A stretch of DNA of 33,467 nt from an uncultured Sphingomonadales bacterium (GTDB lineage: Bacteria > Pseudomonadota > Alphaproteobacteria > Sphingomonadales > Sphingomonadaceae). Positions 7,392 to 14,466 of this stretch are shown piece by piece; positions within the stretch are counted from its first letter, which is position 1; each line of letters opens with the position of its first letter. A program made the translations under genes and the position numbers. The notes beneath the pieces were generated by a model. That model was not told the origin of the DNA and ran no database searches. It saw nothing but the letters and a program-made list of their open reading frames with translations. The stretch spans positions 1 to 33,467 of the forward strand of contig CAILIO010000221.1 in NCBI GenBank assembly GCA_903834285.1, given 5' to 3'.

Positions 7392-7965
7392 TCTTTCTAC
7401 GCTGGTCGTCGACGTGCGGGCCAGCACCGACGGGTTTGCCAGCGACATCGGGCAGATGCGCAGCAGTTTCGATTCAATCGTGGTCGACGGCTTCAGCAGG
7501 GGCAGCGACGTACTTGAGCGCGGGCTGCTGGGCGCGGTGCGGCGCGGGAGCCTCGGCTTCGAGGACCTGCGCCGCACCGGCCTGAGGGTGATCGACGACA
7601 TTGCGGCGCAGGCGCTGCGTGGCGGCCTCGCCTCGATAGGGATCGGCGGATCGGGAAGCGGCGGCAGCCTTGCCGGCGGAATCCTCGGGCTAGGCAGCCT
7701 GATCGGATCGATCTTCGGGCTGCCGGGGCGGGCGACGGGCGGGCCGGTCGCGCCCGGGCGCCCCTATCTCGTCGGCGAGCGTGGGCCGGAGCTGTTTGTG
7801 CCGACATCGGCCGGGCAGGTCGATGCGGGTGGCGGAAGCGGGGCGCGGTCGGTCAATGTCTCGATCCGAGTGGTGGCGCCTGAGGGCAGTAGCAGCCCTG
7901 AAAGCTTGCGCCGCTCCAGCCGCCAGGTTGCGCAAGCTGTTCGACGCGCGCTCAGCGAATACTGA
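7384..7965 (+). CDS. Short tail tape measure protein (gp11)
   Basis: The 193-residue product has a tape-measure-like N terminus (LSTLVVDVRASTDGFASDIG), a hydrophobic Gly-rich middle (about 75-115) and the C-terminal signature GGPVAPGRPYLVGERGPELF, seen at the end of many tape measure proteins. Tape measures set tail length and help DNA delivery. At roughly 0.15 nm per residue, 193 residues would give a tail of about 29 nm, an estimate only. The start overlaps the chaperone gene by 8 bp. Confidence 0.92.
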   Translation: MDSLSTLVVDVRASTDGFASDIGQMRSSFDSIVVDGFSRGSDVLERGLLGAVRRGSLGFEDLRRTGLRVIDDIAAQALRGGLASIGIGGSGSGGSLAGGILGLGSLIGSIFGLPGRATGGPVAPGRPYLVGERGPELFVPTSAGQVDAGGGSGARSVNVSIRVVAPEGSSSPESLRRSSRQVAQAVRRALSEY

Positions 7966-7981
7966 AAAGGAACGAGGGGCC

Positions 7982-10336
7982 ATGAGCTTCTGGCTGGCTA
8001 GCCGCCGCACCGTGCAGGCGACCGACACGATTCAGCGGTTTGATCCGCGCTTCTGGACGGTCGACTTCCCGCGCCCGGCGATGGCATCGGTGGTGACCAC
8101 TGCGGCCGACACGCTGCGCGTGGATGCGGTGTTCCAGAAGGCGAACGACCTGATCGGGTTGATCTGGGAGAGCGCGGACCGGTGGGACCATCCGCTGCTC
8201 GCCTACGATACCGACCGCGATTATGCTCGGCTCACGCTCTCGTTTCGCTGGCGGTCGAGCGGGGTGCTGCCGCTCGATGCTGTGAATGGCCCGACGCTGA
8301 CGATCGAGGGGCGCGACGCGGCGGGGAATCCGCGCGGCTGGTATGTGCGGCTGTGGAACTATGCGGTGGGCACGCCAACCGACGCCGTGGTGACGCTGCC
8401 TTTCTCCGGCCTGGCAGGCGGGTTTCTCCTGCCGGGAGCAGCCGATCCGGTCTATCCCTCGGACATCGACCGGATGTTCATCTCGCTTGTCGCCCCGGGC
8501 TATTCGGCGACAGCAACGACGCCGTTTGCATCGGCGGTGACGGGTTGGGCGGAATTGTCCGCCATGCGCTGCAGCGGGCACAAGCCCATGTTGACCATCG
8601 GCGATGTGATGGTGCCGCCGCATGGCCTGAGCATGGCGACGGGCTATGACGATGGTTACAACCAGACGCCAGCGCGCCTGCTGCGCAGCATTCGCGGCCT
8701 CGGATATCGCGGCAGCATCAATCACTATGTGGGGATGAGCCACTTCTTCCCGCTGGCGCCTGACGGCGCCGGCGGGTTTGTAGTCGACCCGGCGCTGCCC
8801 GCTTTCAATGCTGCGGCGGAGCGCTGGCATGCTGCGTTCCTCTCGGGCGCAAAGGCGATGGGATACATGGTGATCCTCTCGCAATCGTACGAGCTCCTGG
8901 CGCAGCATTGCCCGGCGGCGTGGCAGCAGCGGGCTTCCGACGGGAGCCCGGCTCGCACCGGCTGGTCGCCGCCTTCGGCCTTGCTTTCACCGGCGTCCAC
9001 CGCGGCAACCGGATGGCTGCGCAGGGTGGCGGTACGGCTGACAGGGCTGCTGACCGAAGCCGGCCTACCGGTGCGCTATCAGATCGGCGAGCCCTGGTGG
9101 TGGGTAACCGCCGATCGCAAGATCTGCCTTTATGACGATGCAGCGAAGGCCGCTCTTGGCGGCAGCCCGGTGGTCATTCCCGATCTAGGCGGCAGTCTGA
9201 CCACGGCGCAGAAGGCGTTGCTCGATGCGGCGGGCGTGTTGCTCGCGACCTCGACAGCGAGCCTCACGGCGGCAGTGCGGACGGCTGCGGGGAGTTCAAT
9301 GTGCGAGACGCTGTTGCTGGCATTCCTGCCAACGGTGCTTGATCCCGCCACACCCGAAGCGCGCCGCGCAAACCTGCCGACGGGATGGGCCGCGCCTGCG
9401 TTCGACGTGCTGCAGCTCGAGGACTACGACTGGCTCACAGCCGGTTTCGAAGCGCGGCGCAAGCGGGGGCGGGCGGAAGTCGAAACGAGGCTCGGCTACC
9501 CGCGCACGCGCCAGCACTACCTTTCAGGCTTTGTGCTGAACGCGGCCGATGCAGCCACGAGGTGGCCGCTGATCGACGCCGCTGCGAGCGAAGCGCGAGC
9601 GCTGGGCGTGGCGGAAACTTTCATCTGGGCGCTGCCGCAACTGGCGCGCGACGGCTTTACCCGCCTTCCTGATTCAGCAGCCGGGTCAGCCAGCGAGGAC
9701 GACATCATGCAGCCCTTCGACGACGTGCTTTTCCCCATCGCGATCGGCCGATCTGCCACGGTGACGCCCGAATTTTCGACCAATGTGACGATCACCGCGT
9801 CCGGGTTCGAGCGGCGCAACAGCCTGTGGGCGGACGCGCGGCTGCGCTTCGATGTGGGGCCCGGTGTGCGCTCCGAAGCCGAGCTGGGCGCTCTGATCGC
9901 GTTCTTCCGCGCGCGGCGCGGGCAGGCGCGGGGGTTCAGGCTGCGCGATCCTTCCGACTATAGCTCGAACGCAATGACGGGTACGCCTACCGCGCTCGAT
10001 CAGGTGATCGGGACAGGCGATGGTGCAGCGGCGCGCTTCCCGCTGGTCAAAGCCTATGGCCTGGGGATCGATGCGCAACTGCGGCGGATAACCCGGCCGC
10101 GCCCTGACAGCGTGCTGGTGAGCGTGGACGGCGCGGCGGTGACCAACTGGACTCTTGATGCTCTCGGCGAGATCGTGTTCGCCGACGCGCCGGCCACCGG
10201 CAAGACCGTTCGCGCGGGGTTTCTCTTCGATGTGCCGGTGCGGTTTGCCGAAGATCGGCTCGATGTTTCGGGCGCGGCCTTTGCCGCTGGCGAGGCGCCG
10301 AGCGTTCCCCTGATCGAATTGCGCGAGGATGCCTGA
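7982..10336 (+). CDS. DUF2460 distal tail protein with large N-terminal domain (gp12 fusion)
   Basis: This 784-residue protein starts at ATG 7982 behind AAGGAACGAGGGG. The frame is open upstream to 7781, but that part lies inside the tape measure gene. Residues from about 576 to the end form a complete DUF2460/TIGR02217 distal tail protein (FDDVLFPIAIG, FDVGPGVRSEAELGALIAFF, ARRGQARGFRLRDPSDYS). Residues 1-575 are extra relative to RcGTA gp12. They contain features that resemble a TIM-barrel hydrolase: GYDDGYNQTPAR, INHYVGMSHFF, E370 in YQIGEPWWWV and E480 in LQLEDYDW. I infer a carbohydrate-binding or glycosidase-like domain at the tail tip. DUF2460 assignment is strong; the N-terminal function is a hypothesis. 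An internal start could also release the short form. Confidence 0.9.
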   Translation: MSFWLASRRTVQATDTIQRFDPRFWTVDFPRPAMASVVTTAADTLRVDAVFQKANDLIGLIWESADRWDHPLLAYDTDRDYARLTLSFRWRSSGVLPLDAVNGPTLTIEGRDAAGNPRGWYVRLWNYAVGTPTDAVVTLPFSGLAGGFLLPGAADPVYPSDIDRMFISLVAPGYSATATTPFASAVTGWAELSAMRCSGHKPMLTIGDVMVPPHGLSMATGYDDGYNQTPARLLRSIRGLGYRGSINHYVGMSHFFPLAPDGAGGFVVDPALPAFNAAAERWHAAFLSGAKAMGYMVILSQSYELLAQHCPAAWQQRASDGSPARTGWSPPSALLSPASTAATGWLRRVAVRLTGLLTEAGLPVRYQIGEPWWWVTADRKICLYDDAAKAALGGSPVVIPDLGGSLTTAQKALLDAAGVLLATSTASLTAAVRTAAGSSMCETLLLAFLPTVLDPATPEARRANLPTGWAAPAFDVLQLEDYDWLTAGFEARRKRGRAEVETRLGYPRTRQHYLSGFVLNAADAATRWPLIDAAASEARALGVAETFIWALPQLARDGFTRLPDSAAGSASEDDIMQPFDDVLFPIAIGRSATVTPEFSTNVTITASGFERRNSLWADARLRFDVGPGVRSEAELGALIAFFRARRGQARGFRLRDPSDYSSNAMTGTPTALDQVIGTGDGAAARFPLVKAYGLGIDAQLRRITRPRPDSVLVSVDGAAVTNWTLDALGEIVFADAPATGKTVRAGFLFDVPVRFAEDRLDVSGAAFAAGEAPSVPLIELREDA
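9695..9709 (+). promoter_or_regulatory. Candidate internal ribosome site and start for the short DUF2460 form
   Basis: GAGGA at 9695-9699 is followed after 7 bases by an in-frame ATG at 9707. Translation from there gives a 209-residue protein beginning MQPFDDVLFPIAIG. That N terminus coincides with the normal start of stand-alone DUF2460 proteins. The gene could therefore make both a long and a short product. The signal is seen in the sequence; use of it is inferred. Confidence 0.5.
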
Positions 10337-10337
10337 T

Positions 10338-11168
10338 ATGCCCGAGAGCACACGGGTCTGGTTCAGCCAGCCGCTCGAGACCGTGGCGATCTGGTGGCGG
10401 CTGGAGCGGCGCGATGGCGTGACGCTCGGCTTCACCAGCCACGACCAGGACCTTGCGTTCGATGGGCTTGTGCATCGGACCGCGCCGGGCATGGTACCAT
10501 CGGCGATCCGCCGCACTGCTGATTTCGAAGCCGACAGCGCCGAGGTGGCGGGCGCGCTGAGTCATGATTCGATCCGCGAGGAAGACCTCGCCGCCGGTCG
10601 GTTCGACGGCGGATCGATCGCGATGGGACTGGTCGATTGGGAGACGCTCGAGCGCATGACACTCTACGCCGGAACCATCGGCACGGTAGGGCATGAAGGC
10701 GCAGGCTTTTCGGCCGAGTTGCGTTCGGTGAAGGATCAGCTCGCCCGGCAGATCGTGCCGAGAACCGCGCCGACTTGCCGGGCGGAATTCTGCGCGGTTG
10801 GCTGCACGCTTTCGGCCAATGCGTTCACGCATCAGGCGAGCCTTGCGGAAATCTCGGCAGATGGGGGATCCGTCCGCGTCTCGGGAGGGCCGGCGGCGGG
10901 ATTGCTGGCCTTCGGCACATTGCGCTGGATTGATGGTCCCGAGGCGGGGCTGGCCCGCAGGATCGAAGCGGTCGACGGCACCTGGCTGGTGCTGGACCGG
11001 ACCACCGCATCCGGTGTCGGTGCCGGGACGCGGATCGAGCTGCGGGAGGGCTGCGACCATACGCTCGAAACCTGTGCGACCCGTTTCGGCAACGCGATCA
11101 ACTTTCAGGGCGAGCCGTTCCTGCCGGGGAACGATCTGCTAACCCGCTATCCGACAGCGCAGCGATGA
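10338..11168 (+). CDS. DUF2163 tail hub protein (gp13)
   Basis: A 276-residue hub protein linking the distal tail ring to the tail tip. The DUF2163 signature is clear: VWFSQPLETVAIWWRLERRD, GFTSHDQDL, then a Cys-rich segment C147, C152, C156 (TCRAEFCAVGC) and a C-terminal C239/C246 segment (CDHTLETCATRFGN, FQGEPFLPGND). Cysteines in this family have been linked to an iron-sulfur cluster in tail hubs, a recalled point that fits here. ATG 10338 is chosen over 10329 because GAGG at 10325-10328 would touch the earlier ATG but stands 9 bases before the later one. The stop overlaps the peptidase start (ATGA). Confidence 0.92.
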   Translation: MPESTRVWFSQPLETVAIWWRLERRDGVTLGFTSHDQDLAFDGLVHRTAPGMVPSAIRRTADFEADSAEVAGALSHDSIREEDLAAGRFDGGSIAMGLVDWETLERMTLYAGTIGTVGHEGAGFSAELRSVKDQLARQIVPRTAPTCRAEFCAVGCTLSANAFTHQASLAEISADGGSVRVSGGPAAGLLAFGTLRWIDGPEAGLARRIEAVDGTWLVLDRTTASGVGAGTRIELREGCDHTLETCATRFGNAINFQGEPFLPGNDLLTRYPTAQR

Positions 11169-11575
11169 ATGCGGAGCTTGCCGCCGCCGCGACGGGTCTG
11201 ATCGGCGTGCGCTTTCGCCTGCATGGCCGTGATCCAGCGACGGGGCTCGACTGTGTCGGGGTGGTGGCAGAGGCCATGCGGAGGGCCGGGATCGAGCCTG
11301 TTGCGCCGGCAGGATACCGCCTGCGCACCGTCTCGGTAGCTGGCCTGCTGCCCTTTGCCAAGGCCAATCGTTTCGAGCCGGTCGAGCCTGCGGAGGCCGA
11401 CGTGGTGCTCGCCATGGTGAGCCCGGTCCAGCCGCATCTTGCGATCCGAACCCCGGGCGGCTTTGTCCATGCGCACGCGGGGCTGGGCCGGGTGACCTGC
11501 CTGCCGGGCGCGTTGCCTTGGCCTTCCGTCGGCGGCTGGCGCGTGCCGATCTCCCTGCACACAAATGGGAACTGA
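11165..11575 (+). CDS. NlpC/P60-like cell-wall peptidase (gp14)
   Basis: The 136-residue protein has a papain-like catalytic arrangement: Cys30 in ATGLDCVGVVAEA, His91 in VQPHLAIRT and a further His at 102 or 104 in GGFVHAHAGLGRV. It corresponds to gp14 of RcGTA, a tail-tip peptidase thought to cut peptidoglycan cross-links during DNA entry. It overlaps the hub gene by 4 bp and is followed 5 bp later by the gp15-like gene. The catalytic assignment is from motif pattern, with no structural check. Confidence 0.9.
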   Translation: MNAELAAAATGLIGVRFRLHGRDPATGLDCVGVVAEAMRRAGIEPVAPAGYRLRTVSVAGLLPFAKANRFEPVEPAEADVVLAMVSPVQPHLAIRTPGGFVHAHAGLGRVTCLPGALPWPSVGGWRVPISLHTNGN

Positions 11576-11580
11576 ACAGT

Positions 11581-13797
11581 ATGGCTACATTGCTGCTGAC
11601 CGCCGTCGGCACCGTTTTCGGCGGGCCGCTGGGCGGTGCGATCGGGGCACTCGTCGGCCGCCAGATCGACACGGCCATCATCGGCGGACGCCGGGTCGAA
11701 GGGCCGCGACTGAAAGACCTGACGGTCCAGACCTCCAGTTACGGATCGGCGCTGCCGCTTCACTTCGGCAAGATGCGGGCAGCGGGAAGTGTGATCTGGG
11801 CGACCGAGCTTGTCGAGCACAAGGATACGGCGAGCAGCGGCAAGGGACGGCCCTCCGTGACCAGTTATACTTATTCGTCTTCGTTCGCGGTGGCCGTCGC
11901 CAGCAGGCCGATTGCAGGGATCGGGCGGATCTGGGCTGACGGCAACCTTTTGCGCGGTGCAAGCGGTGACCTCAAGGTTGGCGGTACGCTGCGGATCCAC
12001 CTTGGCCATGGCGATCAGGACGCGGATTCGCTGATGGCCCAGGCGGAAGGGGTTATGCGCTGCCCGGCTTATCGCGGGCTCGCCTATGTCGTGTTCGAGG
12101 ATCTGGCACTGGCGGACTATGGCAACCGCATACCCTCGCTGACATTCGAGATTCTGGCGGACACCACGAACACCTCGGTCGGAGCCGTGGCGCGCGAGAT
12201 CCTCCCGGACGCGATGGTGAGCAACCTCGACAGAAGCCTTGTGGGTTTCAGCATCGACCAAGGATCGGCCGGCGACGCGCTCGCCGTGATCGCGGATGCG
12301 GTGCCCATCGCCTGTGCCGTTTCAGGCGGCGCCTTGGCGATCCATGCAGCAGAGCCGACAGGGCCAGTTTCGTCCGTGCTTCTTCCGGGGCCGGCCGCCG
12401 CGCACAAGGATAGCCAGACGTCCGAGGTGAAGGCCAGCGGCTGGTCGCGCAAGCGCGAGCCGCTTCCGCGGGTGCGGCAGTGCGGAGTCCGGTATTACGA
12501 CGTGGCACGCGACTACCAACCGGGCCTGCAGCGCGGCATTGGCCGGAGCGAGCAAGGCGATCTGCAAGTGATCGAACTGCCGGCAGCCCTCACCGCCGCG
12601 GACGCCCAGACCCTGGCCAGCAGTGCGAGCCGCCTTGCAGCGCGGCCCGCCGACACGATCAGCTACCGCGTGACGGAGATCGACCCGGCGATCGCACCCG
12701 GTGCCATCGTGCGCATTCCGATCACCTCGGGCCTGTGGCGCGTGGCGCAGTGGGAGTGGCAGCAGGACGGCGTGTTGCTATCATTGACGGCGTGTCCGTC
12801 AAGCGGCGCTGCGGCCGGGAGTTCGGCAGCGGTAGCGGATCCGGGCAGGTTCAATCCTGCATCAGATCTCGCGCACACTCCGACCGTGCTCAGTACTTTT
12901 GCGCTGCCGTGGGATGGGATTGGCAGCGGCACGACGCCAGCAGTGTTTGCTGCAGCCTCAGGGGCCAGCGCGGGATGGACCGGCGCCGCGCTTCTCGCGG
13001 ATCTGGGCGGCGATGGTGGCGCGCTGACATCGATCGGCTCTACGGGCCGCAGCAGGGCGCGCATGGGCCGCACAATCGGCGCTTTGCCCGCGGCATCACC
13101 GCTTTTGCTCGATCGGCAATCGACAGTGGACGTCGTGCTGGCCGCCACCGATCAGGTCCTCGTAGGTGCCAGTCTTGCGCAACTGCTCCAGGGTGCAAAT
13201 CGCGCCCGCATCGGCAACGAGATCGCCCAGTTTGCAAACGCTGCGCCGGTCGGAAGCGGGGTGTGGCGGCTGAGTGGCTGGCTGCGCGGCCGCGGCGGGA
13301 CGGAATGGGCCATCGGCACCCATGTCGTCAACGAGCCCTTCGTTCTGATCGAAGACACGCTGGTACAGCTCGATCCCGCACTGATCGGCGATCCTGCGAC
13401 TACGCATATCGTCGCGGTCGGACTTGGCGACACGGCTGCAGTCAGCGTGCCGATTGCTGATCCCGGCGCTACCTTGCGCCCGTTCTCACCGGTCCGCGGA
13501 ACAGCTATCCGGGGGGCCGATGGTTCGTTCGGGCTGGCCTGGGTGCGCAGGGCGCGTGGCGCGTGGTTGTGGCTCGATGGCGTCGATACACCGCTAAACG
13601 AGGAAGCCGAGCGATGGGAGGTGACCATCGGCGATCCGGCCGCGCCGGTGCTGCGCTGGCAAACCACGGCCGCCGCGCTCACCGTCACGGCAGCGCAGAT
13701 TGCCGGGCTGCCGACCGGTGCGCCGCGTTATTTTGCAGTGCGACAAATCGGGCAAAACGCCGCCTCCATGCCACTGCGCATCGATTTTCCAGCCTGA
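11581..13797 (+). CDS. Short gp15-like GTA tail-tip protein
   Basis: A 738-residue tail-tip protein starting at ATG 11581 (MATLLLTAVGTVFGGPLGGA). The N-terminal part matches the start of RcGTA gp15: a hydrophobic Gly-rich segment, then YGSALPLHFGKMRAAGSVIW, SYTYSSSFAVAV, IGRIWADGNLLR and YVVFEDLALADYGNRIPSLT. This is followed by a phage-tail/hub-like middle (SNLDRSLVGFSIDQGSAGDA) and a C-terminal beta-rich region. RcGTA gp15 is about 1300 residues with a TIM-barrel domain; here I see no such segment between the N-terminal and middle domains. The upstream in-frame ATG at 11518 lies in the peptidase gene and is rejected. Confidence 0.9.
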   Translation: MATLLLTAVGTVFGGPLGGAIGALVGRQIDTAIIGGRRVEGPRLKDLTVQTSSYGSALPLHFGKMRAAGSVIWATELVEHKDTASSGKGRPSVTSYTYSSSFAVAVASRPIAGIGRIWADGNLLRGASGDLKVGGTLRIHLGHGDQDADSLMAQAEGVMRCPAYRGLAYVVFEDLALADYGNRIPSLTFEILADTTNTSVGAVAREILPDAMVSNLDRSLVGFSIDQGSAGDALAVIADAVPIACAVSGGALAIHAAEPTGPVSSVLLPGPAAAHKDSQTSEVKASGWSRKREPLPRVRQCGVRYYDVARDYQPGLQRGIGRSEQGDLQVIELPAALTAADAQTLASSASRLAARPADTISYRVTEIDPAIAPGAIVRIPITSGLWRVAQWEWQQDGVLLSLTACPSSGAAAGSSAAVADPGRFNPASDLAHTPTVLSTFALPWDGIGSGTTPAVFAAASGASAGWTGAALLADLGGDGGALTSIGSTGRSRARMGRTIGALPAASPLLLDRQSTVDVVLAATDQVLVGASLAQLLQGANRARIGNEIAQFANAAPVGSGVWRLSGWLRGRGGTEWAIGTHVVNEPFVLIEDTLVQLDPALIGDPATTHIVAVGLGDTAAVSVPIADPGATLRPFSPVRGTAIRGADGSFGLAWVRRARGAWLWLDGVDTPLNEEAERWEVTIGDPAAPVLRWQTTAAALTVTAAQIAGLPTGAPRYFAVRQIGQNAASMPLRIDFPA

Positions 13798-13818
13798 CAT
13801 AAGCGACAGGAAACCGAC

Positions 13819-14274
13819 ATGACAGATCCCCTCAGCTTTTCATCCGTATCGCCGCGTTTTGCCCTCCCCATGCTTTTTGCCGGGCAAAGCCAGAAAGAGA
13901 CGACCGTCAATGAAGCCCTGCTGGCGGTTGACGTTCTGCTCCATTCAGCCATCGAGGCAGTTATCGCTACCCCGCCCACCGCGCCCTCGAATGGACAATG
14001 CTGGCTGGTGGGAAGCGGCGCGACAGGGGCGTTTGCCGGACAGACCGACCGCATCGCCGCATGGAGTGAAGGGGGGTGGCGCTTTATCGCTCCGCGCGAG
14101 GGAATGCGCGCCTATGACATCGCCGTCGCGACTTACCGGCTTTACTCTGGAGGCACGTGGCGGCTTGTTGCAGCACCTGCCGCTCCATCGGGCGGAACCG
14201 TTATCGATAGCCAGGCACGGACGGCAATCACGGCAATCATCACGGCGCTGCGCAACACCGGTTTGCTTACCTGA
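13819..14274 (+). CDS. DUF2793 domain protein, probable tail fibre or attachment part
   Basis: The 151-residue protein shows the DUF2793 pattern: PRFALPMLFAGQSQKETTVN, EALLAVDVLLHSAIEA, then PSNGQCWLVG, GAFAGQTDRIAAWSEGGWRF and GMRAYDIA. The ribosome site GACAGGAAACCGAC lies before ATG 13819. DUF2793 proteins are recalled next to tail genes and, for RcGTA, in a fibre-like gene outside the main cluster; I hold that last point loosely. The C terminus (ARTAITAIITALRNTGLLT) is a short helix. It is the last gene of the cluster, 21 bp after gp15. Confidence 0.88.
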   Translation: MTDPLSFSSVSPRFALPMLFAGQSQKETTVNEALLAVDVLLHSAIEAVIATPPTAPSNGQCWLVGSGATGAFAGQTDRIAAWSEGGWRFIAPREGMRAYDIAVATYRLYSGGTWRLVAAPAAPSGGTVIDSQARTAITAIITALRNTGLLT

Positions 14275-14360
14275 CCCGCACTCCCCTCTGTTCAGGCTCG
14301 GTGAAGTAAGCGTTCAGCCAGCGGTTTGCCTCGGGATTGTTGCTTAGAGGTCTGGTTTTA

Positions 14361-14406
14361 GTTGCCTTTTGGCAACATTCCGCCCTCACGTTTGCTTGCA
14401 AGCAAA
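14361..14406. promoter_or_regulatory. Two small palindromes in the leader upstream of ompA
   Basis: GTTGCC, TTTT, GGCAAC (14361-14376) is a perfect 6-bp hairpin. TTTGCTTGCAAGCAAA (14391-14406) is a perfect 16-base palindrome. They lie in the 192-bp gap between the GTA cluster and the OmpA gene. They could be an operator, an mRNA-stabilising leader hairpin or a weak end signal for the GTA transcript. No convincing -35/-10 pair was recognised. The rest of the gap shows nothing else I can name. Confidence 0.5.
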
Positions 14407-14466
14407 ATCGAGAGCCGCTAATGGCGAAGCACCCGAGGCATGACTTCGAATAAAGGGGAAATGAGA

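Noticed and set aside
29..14274. Interpretation as an ordinary integrated prophage
   Set aside because: No integrase, repressor, lysis or replication genes and no att-like direct repeats were seen, and the order follows RcGTA. The left edge is outside the window, so this is a strong preference and not proof.
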